The translations under genes were made by a program, and so were the position numbers. Shown piece by piece: positions 1 to 13,900 of a DNA stretch of 64,000 nucleotides. The stretch comes from Lasiosphaeris hirsuta (Eukaryota; Ascomycota; Sordariomycetes; Sordariales; Lasiosphaeriaceae). The stretch is from positions 186,001-250,000 of the forward strand of contig JAUKUA010000006.1 in the NCBI GenBank assembly GCA_030549175.1, given 5' to 3'. The first letter of the stretch is position 1. Every line of letters starts with the position of its first letter. The notes under the pieces were generated by a model. It did not search any database, was not told where the DNA came from, and saw only the letters and a list, made by a program, of their open reading frames with translations.

Positions 1-27
1 AATAGGACTTTAAGAAACTTGAGGTAG

Positions 28-1355
28 TGTCACACTGGTGGGCTCACCTAGGTTAACAGGGTTATCGACCTTCTTGACCGAGCTATATACCAGTGGCACG
101 AACCACATATAAGAAGTACATACCCATTGACCTACGAATATCTATTATGGATCACGTAAATAAGAGAACTATCATAGAGGATGGCTACAACGTAGCTCAA
201 CCTCGGGACACGATCCCACGCGTAGCTCATGGCCTATTTAGCCGACACGTAGGTTAGCGGATTCTCCTAAGTGCCCACGGGTCGCGATGGGATGCCTAGA
301 ACCACTCATAAGCTAGAGTAGCCGTACAACGGATCTTACCCGTACTAAGTAACGTTATCAGACTTTAGATTTGTCATAGATAAGCTATCTAACCTTAGTA
401 TCGTAGCCAGGGCCTATATAGTCAGCCCAGACCCTATAGCTAGTCTTTCGAATCATAGACTTTCTTACTATCGCTGGTATTCCTTTAAAAGACCTGGAAC
501 CCGACGTTCTCCGGAGTCTAGCTTCAATGGTGATAGGTAGCCGCGACCTCCGTATGTAAGTCACGAAGGGAACCGTTACTGTGATAGCTGACCGAAGGAT
601 CAACCTAACAGTACTGTAGCTAACGTAAGTACTAAGGACGTAAAGAAATATCTGTAGTAATGGATACTATGCCGTTAGAGTTGTATAAATAAGTACTAAT
701 ACCGGCCGTAGACTAACGTGTGATGGGCCGGCTTCACTTGGCTTATAGCTACTGATTTGTAGGGCGTGAGGGACGGGCGGCTAGAAAGGAGATTTAGGAC
801 TGACGGGCGGCTAAAAGGATCCTTTAGATATTTTAGTACTCTTATATTTTATACATAGCCTTTTATAAATAGAGTAGGTACGTTATGATGGATCTTCGAG
901 AGGAAGAAGTTTCTTAGTTCTCTTTAGATAAACTTAGAAAGATTATTAGTTAAACTTTAATAAAGCTAAGAGATAATATAACCTTGTAAACCTTTTTGTT
1001 TCTTCTAACTTGTAACTACGAAGTATTATGTCTTATCTTCTGTTAGATCATTCTATCTCTTTAAATCTCCTTCTCTCTAGTTCTTTATCACTTTATATTA
1101 TGATAGTTAACTTCCTTACTGTTCTGTTTTAAACCTTTAAATCGGACTTTGTACTTATTAACCTTACGAAGATTAAGTCTTTAAGTTTGTCGTATGAAAG
1201 CTTTAAACTAGATTAATAGTAATTGTTAAAGTAGTTTATTAAACGGTTAAGTCGAGAGTTAAGAAAAGGTTAAAGCTTTGTAGTCTGACTCTTTATTTAA
1301 TATCTTACTTTATAGTTATTATATCTTAGACCTTTATAGACTAGCTTATGTCATA
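28..1355 (+). repeat. LTR A (5' LTR of copy 1)
   Basis: Begins TGTCACACTGG and ends TGTCATA, a RIP-changed form of TGTCACA. It is 1,328 bp, the same length as LTRs B and E. It is a long-type LTR: about 130 bp in it carries roughly 13 bp (TATCTATTATGG region) that LTRs C, D and F lack. Near its right end it reads AAACTAGA and CTTTATAGACT, states shared only with LTR D. Confidence 0.9.
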
Positions 1356-3720
1356 GATAATCTTTCTCTTCTTATGAATAATCCTCTTATCTATTACTTT
1401 ATTTATAATAGTTAGTAATCTTATATTATATTCGGCTATGTTCCGGGGCTAAGAAACTAAACTTAACTCCGGGACCGATCTTATAATTTAGGAACCTTCC
1501 GAAATGGAAATATAAACTATTAAAAAGTTTCCTATACTCTTATCGAGCTCCGAAACCCTTACTAAACTATCTTAATAGTTTATCTACTTTTATAATTAGG
1601 TCGTTGAAGCTTATAAGAAACTTTATTTCTTTATTAATAATACGTATAAAGATAAGGAAAGGTTTGATTTACTTACTTTAATATTTATTATCTTAGTTAC
1701 CGACTACTAGTTAATAGTATAACATGTTAAAATAAACTAATATATCTTTAAAAGTACTCGGTAAGAATTAAAAGCTTTTTATACCACTTTCGGCATCGAG
1801 GTTAACTAGAAATTAACCTAGTTTACTACTTAAACGGCTTAGCATAAAAAATCTCTTAATCTTATTATCGTACGTACCAAGGCCCTTCATAAGGAGATTA
1901 TTAAATAAAAGCTATGTCAAGTATGATAGACCTAAGAATAGGAAACATAGGTCTAAGAATAAAATGCCGAGTTTATCAGAGTTAAAGAACTTCTCTATAT
2001 CTAAGAGAAGAAATAAGCTCGATAAGATTACTATAATATAGAATTTAGCTATTAGTTTACTACGGCTTAAAGTTAGCTTAATTTTCTTATAGTACTTTAA
2101 TAACCGGGAGTATTACGGACTCTGAAGAACTAAAAATTATTTAATCAACTTAAGGCCTATTTTAATAACCTCGTCGAAGAAACTCTCATATTAAGGTTAA
2201 CATAGATAAGCCCTTATAATAAGGAATAAATCATCTAAAGGGCTATAATACATTTATAGAAAACCCTATCTGTTAAACTCTTACGATAGCTGTTATAACC
2301 GTTTAAAAAATCAACCTTTACATAATATTTCGACTAAGACGAAGACTCTCTTTTAGACCGTAACCTCTAAAGAAGGGCTACCCGGGAAATCTTAACGTAA
2401 GCCCGGAGATAGGTAGATAATATATAAAATTCTAATATTAAAATGAGAAGTAGAAATATAAGAGGAAACTTACCTCTCTGTTATATTAAGATAGGAATGT
2501 TACCTCTTCCGAATAACGGTAATAATAATAACGACTCTGATAACGATTTTTATCGTATGAGTCTATCTCCTAGCTTTCCTAGACCGCTAGAAGGCTTACC
2601 GGGGCCTCCGAAACCTATAGGACCTCCGGATCTAAGTTCCTAGAACTCTTCACTCTTATGTAACCCTATAGTAATCTTTCTCGACCTTATTTATATTAAC
2701 TAAGACCTAATTTATAATAATATTAATACGATTTAGGAATCTCGTGGTTAGGGTATTACCATAATCATAACAAAACCCGAAAAATAAAATAGAAAGGATA
2801 AAAGTAAGTTTAAGACGTAGTAGTACTTTATTAAAGAATATTTCAGTATCTATAAACGAAGTTTCCTCGACGATAAGGTTAAAATTAAGTTTGTTAGTAT
2901 TTTTACTAAAGGTATTATTCTTAAATGGCATTAGAAAAGAAAGACTTAGATCGAAAAGCTTAACTTAATAGATTAATAGAATAACTATACTACCGCCATA
3001 GTCGAACGTTTCCGTAACTTAGTACGAAAAGCTAAAGACTATGAGGTTATAAAGGTTTTGACTTATGACAAAGATATGAACGAATATATAACTAAGTTTT
3101 AAGAGCTTAATTATACTATCGATCTTAGTAGGTAAGCCTTATAATCACTGGTTACTAATATTATCCCCGATATTATAATAGATTTGATCTATTTATATAC
3201 GGGATATTTCCCTACCGATGATATAGACTTTCTTAAAGTCGTCGTTACTACTAGCTTAATCTATGAAGACAAAATGAAAAACCACGAAATTAATCACAAG
3301 GCCAAGTAAGGAAAAGAAGAGTCTACTTTAAATAATAAGAAACGTTCGAAGAAAGATAGTCACTAGGAGGAAACTAATACCTCTAGCTCCTATCCTAGTC
3401 TAGTACCTACTAAAGGAAAACCTAAGAAAAATCTAAAACGGAAGTAATAAGATAAGGAAGATAATCCTCCGGCGTCTACTCGAACAAAGTACTGGCGAAA
3501 CTATAAGGAAGTTATTACCGGGATAGAATAAACCGAAATTAATAAACATAAGGTAAGTAAGAGATACTACCGTTGTAAATACTAAGGCTATAACACTCTT
3601 AAATGTTATAATAGAAAAACCGAAGATAATAAAGATATCTCTAAGTTACCTGGTAAGATCTCCGGAGTTAAGACTAAACATAGAAAAAATAAGAATAAAG
3701 ATACTTCTTTCTAATCATTA
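1356..3720 (+). pseudogene. gag pseudogene of copy 1
   Basis: This region corresponds to the gag reading frame. The best landmark is a CCHC zinc knuckle at 3565-3606, where C-x2-C-x4-H-x4-C is recognisable although the first Cys and the His codons have become TAC or TAT (Tyr). Before it lies a Pro/Asn-rich stretch (about 2490-2640) that still gives a 66-codon open run. Many CAG, CAA and TGG codons have become TAG or TAA. No start codon can be chosen with confidence, so the left limit is simply the LTR edge. No standard tRNA primer-binding site is visible just inside the LTR. Confidence 0.75.
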
Positions 3721-3779
3721 AAAAAGGCCAAAGTTTCTATAATAACAAAGAAAGACTATCTCAAACTTTTCTTTCGTAT

Positions 3780-6700
3780 TATTAAACTATCTGACAGTAA
3801 GAATATATCAGATTTTTAATAGGTATTCCGAAACTTACGGTATCGGGAACTGTACCTTAACTTACCATAACCTCTGTTAAAAAATGTACCAACTATAACA
3901 CGGAGGAACCCTCTTATAAGAAGGTTAAGCGAAGTTACGAGCTATATTACGGTACTCGTAAGATCGTCCCTATAACTATCGTCTATTATAAAGCTAAGAA
4001 AATCTCTATCTAAGTATTCTTAAATCTTAGTACCTTTAGCCTAATTATAAGTAAAAACCTTATTAAAAGATAAAATATTTCTCACATATATAAAACAATC
4101 TTAAAACCTTTAGAAACCTTTAATAAAACTATTAACCTTAAATTAAGTAAGGAGTATACTAAGGAAATCGTTCTATAGTACTAAGTAAAATACTTCTCTT
4201 ATATCATGTTAGAAATCTCTCTCCTCGACATAAAATATAATATCTTTCTTTTATATTAATAGTTATAATAGTATTAGCTAGACTATCTATAGGACCTTAA
4301 TATATCAAAAGTAACTGTTAGTTTTAATTACTATCGTTAAAACTATACTTTCCTTGTAATCTTAAGAGGTAAAAGCTCTATCGTAAATATTATAACGTTT
4401 TATATCTAGAATATCTCCGAAAGATTTAAGACCTTTACCTCTTTAATATCTCTTAAAGTAACTTAACAGTTACTAGATTATTAGCCTTAGAACTATGTGA
4501 TTAATATTATTAAAGACGAGAAGTTTCTATAGGAACTTCTTTATTCTATGTTACCTTTAGAAAAGAAAATCTTTTATAAATAGTTAGACTAAATACTTAG
4601 AGAGGATAAGATACGGAAATTAAAATTATTATGTTCTTTACTCATTTTCTTTATAGATAAGAAAGTATTATTAGAAAAAGTAGTTATAAGAGACCCGGAA
4701 AATCTCCGCCTTATAGTTAATTACCAAAAGATTAACGAACGAACTATTAAGAACCGTTACTTACTACCTCTAATTACTAAACTTTAAGACGTCTTTATTA
4801 GATCTGTTATCTTTATAAAGATAGATCTGAAATCAAGCTTTAATTTAATTTTGATAAAGGAAGGTTACGAGTAAAAAATAACATTTCGAACTTATTATAG
4901 TCTTTTTAAGTTTAACATAATATCTTTCGACCTTACTAATACTCCTATGGTCTTCTAAGATATAATAAATCATATCTTTCGAAATCTTATCGATTAAGGC
5001 TTCTTATCTTACATTAATAACCTCCTTATTTATATAAGTTTTAAAAAGAAATATAATAAAATTGTCGTTAAAGTCTTTAAACGACTTTAAAAGTATAACC
5101 TAGTTATTAACTCTTCTAAATATATATAGGATGTTAAGGAATTAAAATATCTAGGCTATATTATTAGTATTAAAGGTATTATAATGTTAAGAAATAAGAT
5201 AGAATATATCCTTTTATAAAAATAGTTAAAATCGGTAAAAGGAGTCTAATAATTTAATAGATTTATAAACTTTTATAGGTATTATATCAAGGGCTACTTA
5301 TATATTACTAAGTTACTTACTGACTTTATAAACCTTACTTAGAAAACTTAAATATAGAATAATTAAATAAACGTAACATTTGAAATGTTAAAGAAAGCCT
5401 TTATTAAAGCCTTTATTCTAGTTTATTTCGACCTTAATAGACTACTTATTATCGAACCTAACGTATCAAACTACGTGTTAAGAGAGATAATGTCATAAAA
5501 ATAAGATAATAGTAAGATATATCTTATAACGTTTTACTTAAGGAAACTAATTCCCATAGAAATTAACTACGAGATTTATAACAAGAAACTCCTAATAATA
5601 GTCGATTACTTTTAACGTTAGAGATACTACCTCGAGGATACTAAATACTATATCGAAGTTTTCTTAAACTATTATAATCTAAAATACTTCTAGACTACTA
5701 AGGTCCTTAACTACCACCAAGCCTAATAGTCTTAGTAACTCGCTACCTTCGATTTTGTTATTAATTTCTGTCCTAACATATAAAATGCTAAGGTAGATAT
5801 TATCTCACGGTACGAAGAGTACCTTCTAGAAGGGAGGGATAAAAACTAACCGATAACCTTTATTTTAAATAAAGAACATTTTTCACACTTTAAAGTTTCT
5901 ACGTTTATACTCTCAAAAGTACGTCTTTATAATATTTTAATACTAAAGTAAAACAAAGAATTCTTTAAGCAAATTAAGGCTATTACTCTTATAGACGAAA
6001 CATATTAAAAAGCTTTGGTTTTCCTTAGAAAGGACATAACTAATAAAGACGAAATCTTATTTATAAAGAATCGTATTTAAATCTCTAATAATAAGGAACT
6101 TAAGATCTAGATTATCTACTTAGAATATAACACCAAAGTAATAGGCTACATAGGCATAGATAAGACCGTTAAACTTATTAGATAACATATATTCTAACGA
6201 AACCTCGAGAAGGACGTCGTTAACTTTATATACTCTTATTATAAGTGTTAAAGTAACAAGCTAAGATATTACCTTCCTTTCGGACTACTTTATCTTATTA
6301 AGCTAGAATACTCTCTCTAGAGGCTTATTTTAATAGACTTCATAACGGACCTTCCTCTTTTTAATAGATATAGTTCTATCTAGGTTATTGTCGATATTTT
6401 TATTAAAATGACATACTTTATTTCTTTAAAAGACGATACTAAAAAGATAGAAGACTTAATCTTAATCTTTACTTACAAATGTTAGAAATATTATAGTATA
6501 CCTACTAATATCATCTCCGATTGAGATTTCTAGTTTAATATAAACTTATGGTATAACTTTCTTAAATATATTAGAGTTAAGCTAAAAATATTAACTTCGT
6601 TTTATCTCAAAATAGATAACTAGACTAAATATCTTAATTAATATATCGAAACTTACCTTAGGGCCTTTGTTAACTATAAAATAAATAACTAAGATATCTT

Positions 6701-7345
6701 ATTACCTATAGCTAAATTTATATAAAATAATGTTAGATCGACTTTTATTAGTAACTTCTTATTCTACGCTAATTATAGATATTATCCGGCCGTAAACAAT
6801 TTACCTAATGAATCTATACGTAATCTATATAATAAGATCATAGTACATTAGATAATAACGGTCTATAAGAATCTTTACGAAACTTTTAAAAAATCTTAGA
6901 AACGGATAAAGAAGTATATAGATAGGAAGAAGACGGAAGTATCTTCTTTTAAGGAAAAGTAACTAGTAATACTTAACATACGGAATATTAGAACTAAGAG
7001 ACCTTTTAAAAAGTTAGATAAGAAGTTACTTAACCCGTTTAAAATCTTTAAGGTAATATCTCCCACAGCTATGAAACTTAAACTTCCGAAGTGTTAGAAA
7101 ATTTATCCTACCTTTTATATCTTTCTTATTAAATCTTTTTAAACCGGCTCCTAGCCGATTTCTAATCCTATTTAGGTCTTAGAGTAAGTAGGAGACGTTT
7201 ACTCTAAGGAATTCATAATAAACGAAATCATGAACTCCCGTACTAAGAAAAAGATAATAAAGTATCTTGTTAAATGGGAAGGATATCCCGAAGAGAAGGA
7301 TTAGACTTAGAAACTATATAAGTACTTCTTTAATACCTAAGAACT
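3780..7345 (+). pseudogene. pol pseudogene of copy 1 with chromodomain
   Basis: The order of landmarks is that of a Ty3/gypsy pol. A protease active-site-like LDL(S/G)TFS lies near 4015-4045. The RT catalytic YIDD lies at 5010-5021 and now reads YINN because both Asp codons were changed to AAT/AAC. An RNase H segment (IEPNVSNYVL) lies near 5450-5490. The integrase zinc-binding region is near 6140-6255 and the integrase core starts near 6330 (DFITDLP). A chromodomain at about 7205-7330 reads LVKWEGYPEEKD followed by a Trp codon turned to TAG. Stop codons occur throughout. In living elements the chromodomain guides insertion to modified histones; here it is a relic. Confidence 0.88.
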
Positions 7346-7422
7346 TTAGAACTTTTATGTCAAGTATCTACATAAGTTAAGAGACCTTAGGGTTCTTAAT
7401 CTCGGGACTCGAGGTAAGTCTT

Positions 7423-7439
7423 TATAAGAAGGGGAATGG
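7423..7439 (+). other. polypurine tract of copy 1
   Basis: The purine-rich stretch ATAAGAAGGGGAATGG lies directly before LTR B, the expected site for plus-strand priming. The same position reads TAAGAGGGGAGATAG before LTR D (about 16985-16999) and CATAGGAAGAGAGATGG before LTR E (about 24381-24397), which supports the LTR borders. Confidence 0.65.
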
Positions 7440-8767
7440 TATTATATTAGTAAGCTTACCTAGGTTAACAGGGTTATTAACTTTCTTAACCGAGCTATAT
7501 ATTAACGGTACGAACTATATATAAGAAGTATATATCTATTAACTTACGAATATTTATTATAGATTACGTAAATAAGAGAATTATTATAAAAGATAGCTAT
7601 AACGTAACTTAACCTCGGGACATGATCTTACGTATAGCTCATAGCCTATTTAGTTGACACGTAGGTTAGCGAATTCTCTTAAGTACTTACAAGTTACGAT
7701 GGGATACTTAGAACTACTTATAAGCTAAAGTAGCTATATAATAGATCTCGTTTATACTAGGTAACGTCATTAGACTTTAAATTTGTCATAGATAAGTTAT
7801 CTAACCTTAGTATCGTAGCCAAGGCCTATATAGTTAGCTTAGATCTTACAGTTAGTCTTTCGAATTATAAACCTTCCTACTATTATTAACATTTCTTTAA
7901 AAGACTTAAAACCTAACGTTTTTCAAAGTCTAGCTTTAATGATAATAGGTAGTTATAACTTCTACGTATAAGTTACAAAGGAAACCGTTACTATGACAGC
8001 CGACCGGGGGATTAACTTAATAACGTTATAGTTAACGTAAGTACTAAGGATATAAAGAAATATCTATAATAATAAATACTATGCCGTTAGAGCTATATAA
8101 ATAAGTATTAATACCGGCCGTAGACTAACGTATAATAAGCCAGCTTCACTTAGCTTATAGCTACTAATTTATAAAGTATAAGAGATAGGTAGCTAGAAAG
8201 GAGATTTGGGACTAACAAGTAGCTAGGAGGATCCTTTAGGTATTTTAGTACTCTTATATTTTGTACATAACTTTCTATAAGTAGAGTAAGTACGTTATGA
8301 TAGATCTTTAAGAGAAAGAAGTTTCCTAGTTTTCTTTAGACAAACTTAGAAAGATTATTAGTTAAACTTTAATGAAACTAAGGGGTAATATAACCTTATA
8401 AATCCTTCTGTTTCTCTTAACTTATAACTACGAAGTATTATATCTTATCTTCTGTTAAATTATTCTATCTCCTTAAACCTCCTTCTCCCTAACTCTCTAC
8501 CACTTTATATTACGATAGTTAACTCCCTTACCGTTCTATTTTAAACTTCTAAATCGGACTTTATACTTATTAGCCTTACGAAGATTAAGTCTTTAAGTTT
8601 ATCGTATAAAAGCTCTAAATTAGACTAATAGTAATTGTCGAGATAGTTTATTAAACAGTTAAGTCGAAAGTTAAAAAAAGGTTAAAGCTTTATAGTCTAA
8701 CTTTTCATTTAATATCTTACCTTGTAGTTATTACACCCTAGATCCTCACGGACTAGCCTATGTCATA
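7440..8767 (+). repeat. LTR B (3' LTR of copy 1)
   Basis: 1,328 bp, long type. The terminal TG has become TA (TATTATATTAG). It ends TGTCATA and is followed by GGTAG, the same 5 bp found before LTR A. Differences from LTR A are mainly C/T and G/A transitions. Confidence 0.9.
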
Positions 8768-9602
8768 GGTAGATAAATCTGACGAGCTTAATAATATCTA
8801 AGCTATAGTATAGAATATAAGAGACAAGATATCTATTATAGTTACTTAGGTAAGTACCGAGTCTATTATTAATAACTCGTTTAGAACCGCTATATGTAAG
8901 AGTTATAAAAACGATACGAAATATAATAAGTTAATAACTAATATTAACACTAAGATAGAAAAACCTATTATATCATAATAGGTAGAATATACTAAAATAT
9001 CTAAGAGATATCTATAACTTTTAATAGGACTATTTAAGATTAGAAACAAATTACTATATCATGTTAATTATGATAAAAATCGTCGTTTCTATATCCTAAG
9101 AATATATATTAAGATAATACTTGAGATAGTTTATAATAAATCGTATCATTTCGGTTTCTATAAGATAATAGATAACCTTTAAAATATATACTTTACTAAC
9201 AAGGTATAGAAAGCGAAACGTTTTATCTAGTTTTATAAGACCTACTACTAAAACTAAACCGACAGATAGCTTATAAACAAAAAAATAATACTTATCTACA
9301 TAACCCCATAGCCGTTTTATACTATCGTAATAGATTTTATTATTAGCCTACTTATAGTCCTATTAGCTAGAATAATATGATATCTCAAAGACTATAACAT
9401 TCTTAATATACTTTATATAGTTATGTATAAGTTCTTTAAAAAAACATTCTTACTAGTAAGATATTATACCTACATAGCTAAGGATTAGATAAAGATATTA
9501 ATAAAATTATTATTTATATATAACTAAGAACTACCGACGATGATTATTAACGATAAAGACCTAAAGTTTACCTTAATATTATAGAAAGAGATTTTCGATA
9601 TC
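8768..9602 (+). pseudogene. Integrase fragment of a second gypsy-type element (copy X)
   Basis: This 835 bp insert between LTRs B and C is unlike the chromovirus interior. On the plus strand its right half reads like a retroviral-type integrase core. A DFI..L start lies near 9333, the middle Asp region (Y.V.YKFFKK, originally D-KFSKR-like) near 9430, and MIINDKDLKF near 9540-9570, which corresponds to the I.D.DPKF signature. TAG and TAA codons interrupt it. LTR C follows at once after an EIFDI segment, so the integrase is cut by the LTR. A second copy of equal length lies at 25726-26560. This looks like an older resident element into which the chromovirus inserted. Confidence 0.72.
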
Positions 9603-10917
9603 TGTTATACTGGTAGGCTTACCTAGGTCAATAGGGTTATTAACCTCCTTAACCGAGTTATATACTAACGGTACGAACTATATATAAGAAGTATATACCT
9701 ATCGACCTATGACCACGTAGATAAGGAAACTATTATAGAGGATGGCTATAACATGGCTTAACTTCAGGACACGATCTTACGTGTAGCTTATGGCCTATTT
9801 AGCCGATACGTAAGTCAGTAGATTTTCCTAAGTGCCCACGGGTTATGACGGGATACCTAGAACTACTTATAAGCTAGAGTAGCTATATAACGGACCTTAT
9901 TTACGTTAGGTAACGTTATCAGACTTTAGATTTATTATAGACAAGTTATCTAACCTTAATATCGTAGCTAAGGCTTATATAGTTAGCTTAGACCCTGTAG
10001 CTAATCTTTCAAATAATAGACCTTCTTACTATCGTTAACATTCCTTTAGAAGACTTAGAACCCGACGTTCTCCGGAGTCTAACTTTAATAGTGATAGGTA
10101 GCCGTGACTCCCGTATATAAGTTACGAAGGGAACCGTTGTTATAATAGCCGACTAGGGGATCAACCTAACAATGCTATAGCTAACGTAAGTACTAAGGAC
10201 GTGAAAGAATATCTATAGTAATAGATACCATGCCGTTAGAGCTGTATGGATAAGTACTGATATCGGCCGTGGACTAACATATGATAGACCGGCTTTACTT
10301 AGCTTGTAACCGCTAATTTATAAGACGTGAGAGACGGATAGCTAAAAAGGAGATTTAGGACCGATAGGTAGCTAGGAGGATCCTTTAGATATTTCGGTAT
10401 CCTTATATTTCGTATATAGCCTTCTATAAGTAGAGTAGGTACGTTACGATGGATCCTCGAGAGGAAGAAGCTTCTTAGTTCTCTTTGGACAAAACCTAGA
10501 AAGATTATTAACTAAACTTTAGTGAAGCTAAGGGGTAATATAACCTTATGAACCCTTCTGTTTCTCCTGACTTGTAACTACGAAGTATCGTGTCTTATCT
10601 TTTGTTAGATCATTCTATCTCCCTGAACCTCCTTCTCCCTAGCTCTCTACCACTTTATATTACGATAGTTAACTTCCTTACCGTTCTGTTTTAAACCTTT
10701 GAATCGGACCTTGTACTTATTAGCCTTGTAAAGATCAAGTCCCTGAGTTCGTCGTATGAAAGCTCTGAATTAGACTAATAGTAATTGTCGAGGTAGTTCG
10801 TTAAACGGTTAAGTCGAGAGTTAGAAAAAGGTTAAAACTTTGTAGTCTGACTCTTTATTTAATATCTTACCTTGTAGTTATTATATCCCAGACTTCCGTA
10901 GCCTAGCTTATATTATA
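9603..10917 (+). repeat. LTR C (short type)
   Basis: 1,315 bp. Begins TGTTATACTGG and ends TATTATA. It lacks the ~13 bp present near position 130 of the long-type LTRs A, B and E. It sits inside the integrase fragment X. Confidence 0.88.
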
Positions 10918-13900
10918 GATAATCTTTCTTTTCTACGAACAACCCTTTCACCCGCTATTCCATTTACAATGGCCGGTAATCTTATATTATATTCGGCCGT
11001 ACTCTGGGGCCGGGAAACCGAACCTAACTCCGGGACCGACCTTATGATCTAAGAACCTCCCGAAATGGAAATATAAACCATTAAGAAGTTCCCTATACTC
11101 TTATCGAGCTCTGAAACCCTTACTAAACTACCTTAATAGTTTATTCATCTCTATAATTAAGTCGCTAAAGCCTATAAGGAACTTTACTTCTTTGTTAACA
11201 ATACGTACGAAGATAAGAAGAGGCTCGATTCGCTCACTTTAATATTTACTACCTTAGTTACTAACTACCAGTTAATGGTATAATATGTTAAGACAAACTA
11301 ATATGTCCTTAAAAGTACTTAGTAAGAATTAAAAGCTTCTTATATTACTTTCGGCATCGAGGTTAACTAGAAGTTAGCCTAGTTTATTACTTAGACGGCC
11401 TAGTATAAAAAATCTCTTAACCTTATTATTACGTATACCGAGGCCCTCCGTAAGGAGATCGCTAAGTAAAAGCTACGTTAAGTATGAGAAACCTAAGAAT
11501 AGGAAACGTAGGCCCGAGAACAAAACGCCAAGCTTATTAAAGTCAAGGAACTTCTCTATATCTAAGAGGAGAAACAAGCTCGATAAGATTACTACAATAT
11601 GGAATTCGGTCACTAGTTTACTATGGCCTAAAGCTAGCTTAATTTTCTTATGGTACTTTAATAACCGGAAGTATTACGAACCCCGAAGAACTAAGAATTG
11701 TTCAATCAACTTAAGGCTTACTTTAACAACCTCGTTAAAGAAGCTCTCGTATCAAGGTTAACACGGGTAAGGTCTTATGATAAGGAACAGATTATCTAAA
11801 GGGCTATGACACGTTTATAAAAAACCCTATCTATTAAAACCTTACGACGGCCGTTATAATCGTCTAAAAAATCAACCTCTATATGATACTTCGACTAGGA
11901 CGAAGACTCCCTCTCAGACCATAACCTCTAAAGAAGGGCTACCCGGGAAATCTCGGCATAAGCCCGAAGATAGGTAGATAATATATAAAATTCTAATACT
12001 AAAATAAGAAGTAGAAACATAAGAGGAGACTTACCTCTCCGTTATACTAAGATAGGAATGTTACCTCCTCCGGATAACGGTAATAACAATAACAACTCCG
12101 ATAACGATCTTTATCGTACGAGTCTACCTCCCGGTCCTCCCGGACTACTAAGAGGCCTACTAGGGCCCCCGGGACTCCTAAGACCTCAGGGTCTAAGTTC
12201 CCAGAGCTCTTTACCCTCACGTGACCCTATGGTAATCTTTCTCGACCTCATCCAAACTAACCAAGACCTAATTCATAATAATACTAATACGATTTAGAAA
12301 TCTCACGGTCAAGGTACCACCGTAACTATGGCAAAACCTAAAAAGTACAATAGAAAGAATAAAAGTGAGTTTAAGACGTGGTAGCACTTTGTTAAGGAGT
12401 ATTTCAGTATCTATGAACGAAGTTTCCTCGACAACAAGGTTAAAATTAGTTTTGTTAGTACTCTTACTAAAGGTACTATCCTCAAATGACATTAGAAAAG
12501 AGGAACTTAGATCGAAAAGCTTAGTTTAGTAGATTAATAGAACAACTATACTACCGCCATAGTCAAATGTTTCCGTGACCTAGTATAAAGAGCTAAGGAC
12601 TATGAGGCTATAAAGGCCCTGACCTATAATAGAGATATAAATAAATACGTGACAAAACTTTAAGAACTAAATCATACTATCGATCTTAGTAGATAGGCCT
12701 TATAATTACTAGTTATTAATACTATCCCTGATACTATAATAAACTTAATCTATTCGTATACGGGATATCTTTTTACCGACGATATTAACTTCCTCAAAGC
12801 TATCGTTACTACTAGCTTAATTTATAAAGATAAAATAAAGAACCGCGAAATTAATCGTAAAGCTAGGTAGGGAAAAGGAGAGTCTACTTTAAATAATAAG
12901 GAACGTTTAAAGAGGGACAGTTATTAAGAGGAAATTAATACCTCTAACTCCCGTCTATATCCAGTACCTACGAAAGGAAAGCCTAAGAAAGGTCTAAAAC
13001 GAGAGTAATAAGATAAGAAGAACAACCTCTCGGTATCTACTTAAACAAAGTACTAGTAAACTTATATAGAAGCTATTACTGAGATAGAACAAGCCGAAAT
13101 TAATAAGTATAAGATAAGTAAGAGATATTACCGTTATAGACGTTAAGGCTATAACACTCTTAAATGTTATAGTGGAAAAACTAAAGATAGTAAGGATATC
13201 CCTAAGCTACCCGGTAAGATTTCCGGAGCTAAGACTAAATATAGAAGAGATAAAGATAAGGATACTTCTCCCTAACTATCGAAAAAGACTAAAGTCTTTG
13301 TAATGATAGAAAAAGACTATCTCGAACTCTTCTCTCATATTGTTAAACTATCTGACAGTAAAGATATATCGGATTTTTAATAGGTACCCCGAAACTCGCG
13401 GCATCGGGAATTATACCCTAATATACCATAACCTCTATTAGAAAACGTACCAACTATAATACAGAGAAACCTTCTTATAAGAAGGTTAAGCGAAGTTACG
13501 AACCATATTACGGTCCTCGTAAGATCGTTCCTATAATTATCGTCTATTATGGAGCTGAGGAAATCTCTGTCCGAGTACTCCTAGATCTTAGTACCTTTAG
13601 CCCGGTTATAAGTAAAGACCTTGTCAAAAGATAAAACATCTCTTATAAATGTAGAACGATCTTAAAACCCTTAGAAGCTTTTAATGGAACCGTTAACCTT
13701 AAATCAGGTAAGAAGTATACTAAGGAAATCGTCTTACGGTACTAAGTAGAATACTTCTTTTGTATCACGTTCGAAATCTCTTTTCTTGACGTAGAATGTA
13801 ACATCCTTCTCTTATACTAGTAGTTATAATAGTATCAGCCGGACTACCTATGAGACTCTGACATATCGAAAGTAACTTTTAGTTTTGACTACTGTCGATA

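Larger units (their letters stand above)
28..8767 (+). mobile_element. RIP-degraded Ty3/gypsy chromovirus, copy 1 (complete, dead)
   Basis: A complete LTR retrotransposon made of LTR A (28-1355), interior (1356-7439) and LTR B (7440-8767). Both LTRs are 1,328 bp. The 5 bp GGTAG lies directly before the element (23-27) and directly after it (8768-8772), as expected of a target-site duplication. The interior reads gag, protease, RT, RNase H, integrase and chromodomain on the plus strand, which is the chromovirus order. Every reading frame is broken by TAG and TAA, and CA and TG dinucleotides are visibly rare while CG is kept, the RIP pattern. The element cannot make protein. Confidence 0.9.
1356..10586 (+). 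repeat. Segmental tandem duplication, left unit
   Basis: Interior 1, LTR B, X and the left part of LTR C. The matching right unit is 18314-27544. All corresponding borders from LTR B to LTR C differ by the same 16,958 bp (7440/24398, 8768/25726, 9603/26561). The paired parts have equal lengths (6,084, 1,328 and 835 bp). Confidence 0.85.

Noticed and set aside
385..603. Antisense open runs at the same place in LTRs A, D and F (72-88 codons)
   Set aside because: They recur because the LTRs are homologous and RIP leaves few stops in that frame. No start context or domain, and LTRs B, C and E lack them.
1356..1380. tRNA primer-binding site next to LTR A
   Set aside because: No stretch beginning TGG or matching a usual tRNA 3' end could be recognised in any of the three copies.
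2707..2931. Antisense 74-codon runs in gag of copies 1, 2 and 3 (also 12268-12492 and 19665-19889)
   Set aside because: Same position in each copy, opposite to gag, no protein family; explained by homology of the copies.
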